Shown here: positions 58,476 through 64,000 of the stretch, in pieces
How positions within the stretch are numbered: the stretch's first letter is position 1
Layout of the letters: each line of letters starts with the position of its first letter
Made by a program: the position numbers and the translations under genes
Notes under the pieces: generated by a model
The model's database searches: none
Told to the model about the DNA's origin: nothing
What the model saw: the letters and a program-made list of their open reading frames with translations, nothing else
Source of the DNA: Mycobacterium sp. PSTR-4-N
GTDB lineage: Bacteria; Actinomycetota; Actinomycetes; Mycobacteriales; Mycobacteriaceae
Direction of reading: 5' to 3'
DNA length: 64,000 nt
Assembly: GCF_022348085.1 (NCBI RefSeq)
Contig: NZ_JAKRFN010000008.1
Coordinates: forward strand, 62,001-126,000

Positions 58476-58569
58476 CCCTTCCTCCTGGTCTGAGCTGCTT
58501 CGTCGTGCCCTGAACCAGGCCTACGCGGCGCCGTGGTTGGCGCATGTCAACTTTTCACCCGTCGTTCTC

Positions 58570-58633
58570 TTGCGGGGTCGTCACTGTGGCTATACAGTTT
58601 GCCAGAATCACGTTTGCGTGCGGAAAACCGCAC
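58570..58633 (+). promoter_or_regulatory. Promoter-like elements and palindrome before the secreted hydrolase
   Basis: TTGCGG, 17 bases, TACAGT form a plausible SigA promoter. Downstream GTGCGG-AAAA-CCGCAC (58618-58633) is a perfect inverted repeat that would fall in the early transcript, either an operator or a 5' hairpin. Both readings are inferred. Confidence 0.45.
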
Positions 58634-58682
58634 TTGAGGCATGAAAACGTGGTTTCTCAGTGCTTTCTGAAACAGGAGAATA

Positions 58683-60320
58683 ATGGTCGACCGCTATCGG
58701 GTCTGGGTTGGGGCAGGCGTATTAGCGGGGGGAATGTCAGCTGCAATGCTGACGACTGCAGGTGTTGCGGTGGCCGACGACGGGACGTCGTCGGGCACCG
58801 GCACCCAGGCATCATCGAACGCCGGCGGTGATGCGAAGCCGGCGAACACCGCGCGGGATCGCAAGCTGGGTGGAAAGCCGCGCCACGCCCGCACGTCGGA
58901 GTCCAAGAAAACGGAGTCCACGGAAACCGAATCCAAGGAAACCGAATCCAAGGAAACGGAGTCCGACAAGTCCGCACCGGACAAGCCCGAGAAGACCACC
59001 GCCCCCGAGGTGACGAGCCCGGAGGCGGCCGACCCGGCGGCTGAGGAAGCGGAGACCGGCAAGCCGGAACGCAAGCCCCTGCGGGACCTGTTCGGCGGTG
59101 GGAAGCACCGCGCGCCAGAGCCTGAGGCGGCGCCCGAGGCGGAGGTCGCCGCCGAGTCCGCCGTCGAGTCCGCCGTCGAGCCCGTGGTGGCGCCTGCCCC
59201 GGCCGAGGCCGTTGCTGAGCCGCAGCGTCGCGTCCGACCCAGCACGTTCGCCACCGGCGTCGAGACCGATCTGGGAGCGCCGGACGGCGCCATGGTGATG
59301 CGCATCGCCGCCGCCGACGCGCCGCCGGTGCAGACGCAGCCGACACTGCTGGACGTCCTCAACACCATCGGCAAGAAGTTCTACGACTTCTACACCGACA
59401 CCATGCAGTTCTTCGCCGGTCCGGTCCGCGCACCCTTCGGCAGCAGTGTGCGAGTGGAATCCTCGACGCTGACCATCGGCGGTCACAAGGACGTCCCCGC
59501 CGACTGGTACTTCCCCGACACCGACACCCCCGCCGGACTGATCTACCTGCAGCACGGTTTCCTGGCCAACGCCTCGTTCTACAGTGCGACCGCGGCCTAC
59601 CTGGCAGAGAAGACCGACAGCATCGTCGTGGTGCCGTCGCTGACGTGGAACCCGTTCGACGTCGAGAACTACCCGCTCGAATGGCCCAGCACCGGTCGGG
59701 CGATCGCGGCCCTGTTCGCCGGTGACCGTGCAGCGCTGACCGCCAGCGCCCGCGCCGCCGGGTACGACGGCGTGTTGCCGACCAAGGTGGTCCTCGCCGG
59801 GCACTCGGCCGGTGGCGGTCTGGTGGCGATGGTCGGCAGATACATGGTCGAGACGGGCAACGCCGACGATCTCGCCGGGTTGATCATGTTCGACGGGGTC
59901 GGCACGCTCAGCTTCATGGGTCAGGACATCGCCGCGATCCCGACGTCGATCCCGGTGTACAACATCGCGGCCGGCCCCAGCTCCTGGAACTGGTACGGCG
60001 ACACGAACCGCAAGCTGCGCTCCGTCCGGCCGGGCATGTTCACCGGCGTCACCTTCCGGGACGGGTCGCATGCCGACGGGATGCAGACCACCGCGCCGAT
60101 CGTGCAGTACTTCGCCTACCTCGCGATGGGGCACTCGTCGCCGCTGGATGTGCTGGCGAACAAGGTGCTCGCCGCGGGCTGGATCAACGACATGCTCGAC
60201 GGCACCCACACCGACCGGCTCTACGACAGCGACGCCTCGGCGTGGAGCGTCGTGACCGGCTGGTGGTGGGATCAGCTGACCTCGTCGTCGACCCGGCGCG
60301 TCCGCACGGTCACGCTCTGA
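58683..60320 (+). CDS. Secreted alpha/beta hydrolase with long disordered N-terminal region
   Basis: 545 residues with CAGGAG ahead of the ATG. Signal peptide MVDRYRVWVGAGVLAGGMSA with cleavage near GVAVADD. Residues about 30-200 are low complexity: KTES/KETES repeats, then Pro/Glu/Ala-rich. The hydrolase domain follows: DTPAGLIYLQHGFLANASFY, nucleophile elbow VVLAGHSAGGGLVAMVGRYM, and FRDGSHADGM with a candidate His. It resembles mycobacterial exported esterases of unknown substrate. Located between mceG and rpoB, where M. tuberculosis has other genes. Confidence 0.82.
   Translation: MVDRYRVWVGAGVLAGGMSAAMLTTAGVAVADDGTSSGTGTQASSNAGGDAKPANTARDRKLGGKPRHARTSESKKTESTETESKETESKETESDKSAPDKPEKTTAPEVTSPEAADPAAEEAETGKPERKPLRDLFGGGKHRAPEPEAAPEAEVAAESAVESAVEPVVAPAPAEAVAEPQRRVRPSTFATGVETDLGAPDGAMVMRIAAADAPPVQTQPTLLDVLNTIGKKFYDFYTDTMQFFAGPVRAPFGSSVRVESSTLTIGGHKDVPADWYFPDTDTPAGLIYLQHGFLANASFYSATAAYLAEKTDSIVVVPSLTWNPFDVENYPLEWPSTGRAIAALFAGDRAALTASARAAGYDGVLPTKVVLAGHSAGGGLVAMVGRYMVETGNADDLAGLIMFDGVGTLSFMGQDIAAIPTSIPVYNIAAGPSSWNWYGDTNRKLRSVRPGMFTGVTFRDGSHADGMQTTAPIVQYFAYLAMGHSSPLDVLANKVLAAGWINDMLDGTHTDRLYDSDASAWSVVTGWWWDQLTSSSTRRVRTVTL
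58908..58967 (+). repeat. 15-bp in-frame tandem repeat
   Basis: Four units of 15 bases related to GAAACCGAATCCAAG, the middle two identical, encode the Lys-Glu-Thr-Glu-Ser repeats of the hydrolase linker. Being in frame, copy number can vary without breaking the gene. Confidence 0.8.

Positions 60321-64000
<3,680 letters not shown>

Noticed and set aside
58908..58967. Possible CRISPR-like repeats
   Set aside because: Units are 15 bp, contiguous, in frame and within a coding sequence; no spacers. No CRISPR array is seen in the window.

Overview
This is a high-GC actinobacterial chromosome segment, almost certainly from a rapidly growing Mycobacterium (Mycolicibacterium type). The evidence is an antigen-85-type mycolyltransferase, two mycolic acid cyclopropane/methyl synthases, the FAS-II dehydratase genes hadABC, an MmpL transporter, the Mce ATPase gene mkl/mceG, F420/deazaflavin-type flavoproteins, and an rpoB with mycobacterial flanks. 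From about 41 kb onward the gene order follows the M. tuberculosis block from Rv0634c to Rv0667 (MBL hydrolase, tRNA-Thr/Met, rpmG, hadABC, tRNA-Trp, secE, nusG, rplK, rplA, mmaA genes, lipG, ABC1 kinase, ROK kinase, rplJ, rplL, mkl, rpoB), with local gains and losses. I recall that synteny from the reference genome; it was not searched. No insertion sequence, prophage, integrase or CRISPR array is visible.

Layout. 1-8.5 kb is catabolic and envelope genes: a partial amidohydrolase divergent from a TetR gene with a palindrome between them, an SDR plus acetamidase/formamidase pair, a Ddn-like protein, a DUF4344 lipoprotein, an antigen 85 family protein with a proline-rich tail, a PhyH oxygenase, and an MFS pump divergent from its MarR regulator. 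8.5-13 kb has glycogen phosphorylase and a MASE1-GGDEF cyclase. 13-17.8 kb is a tightly coupled operon (mmpL, type III PKS, ICMT-like methyltransferase, FAD oxidoreductase) expected to make and export a phenolic or quinone lipid. 18-23.4 kb has a D,D-carboxypeptidase, a small membrane protein, an F420-type flavoprotein and a three-gene organosulfur monooxygenase operon. 23.4-26.6 kb has a flippase fused to a kinase-like domain and two tandem secreted paralogues.

26.7-36 kb is a recC-recB-(NYN/OST-HTH)-recD operon, translationally coupled throughout and bracketed by two copies of a 60-bp repeat. 36-41.8 kb has a DUF3060 membrane protein, an oxidoreductase split by an apparent one-base frameshift, CorA, an EchA3-like crotonase, a 45-residue peptide gene behind a palindrome, a DUF2235 protein lacking its nucleophile serine, and an MBL hydrolase. 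41.9-46.7 kb is the tRNA/ribosomal/FAS-II/secretion cluster. 46.9-56 kb holds mycolate modification genes, lipG, an ABC1 kinase and MpaB operon, DinB proteins, a WYL regulator and a sugar kinase. 56-64 kb holds the L10-L7/L12 operon with its leader, mceG, a secreted hydrolase and the start of rpoB, which runs off the right edge.

Functionally the window mixes core information processing (ribosomal proteins, RNA polymerase, NusG, SecE) with mycolic acid synthesis (hadABC, mmaA-type, antigen 85) and accessory lipid, sulfur and DNA-repair modules. The points I find most worth follow-up are the NYN/OST-HTH gene inside the recBCD operon, the mmpL-linked type III PKS operon, the pseudokinase-flippase fusion, and several small control elements (leader peptide, hairpins, palindromes).
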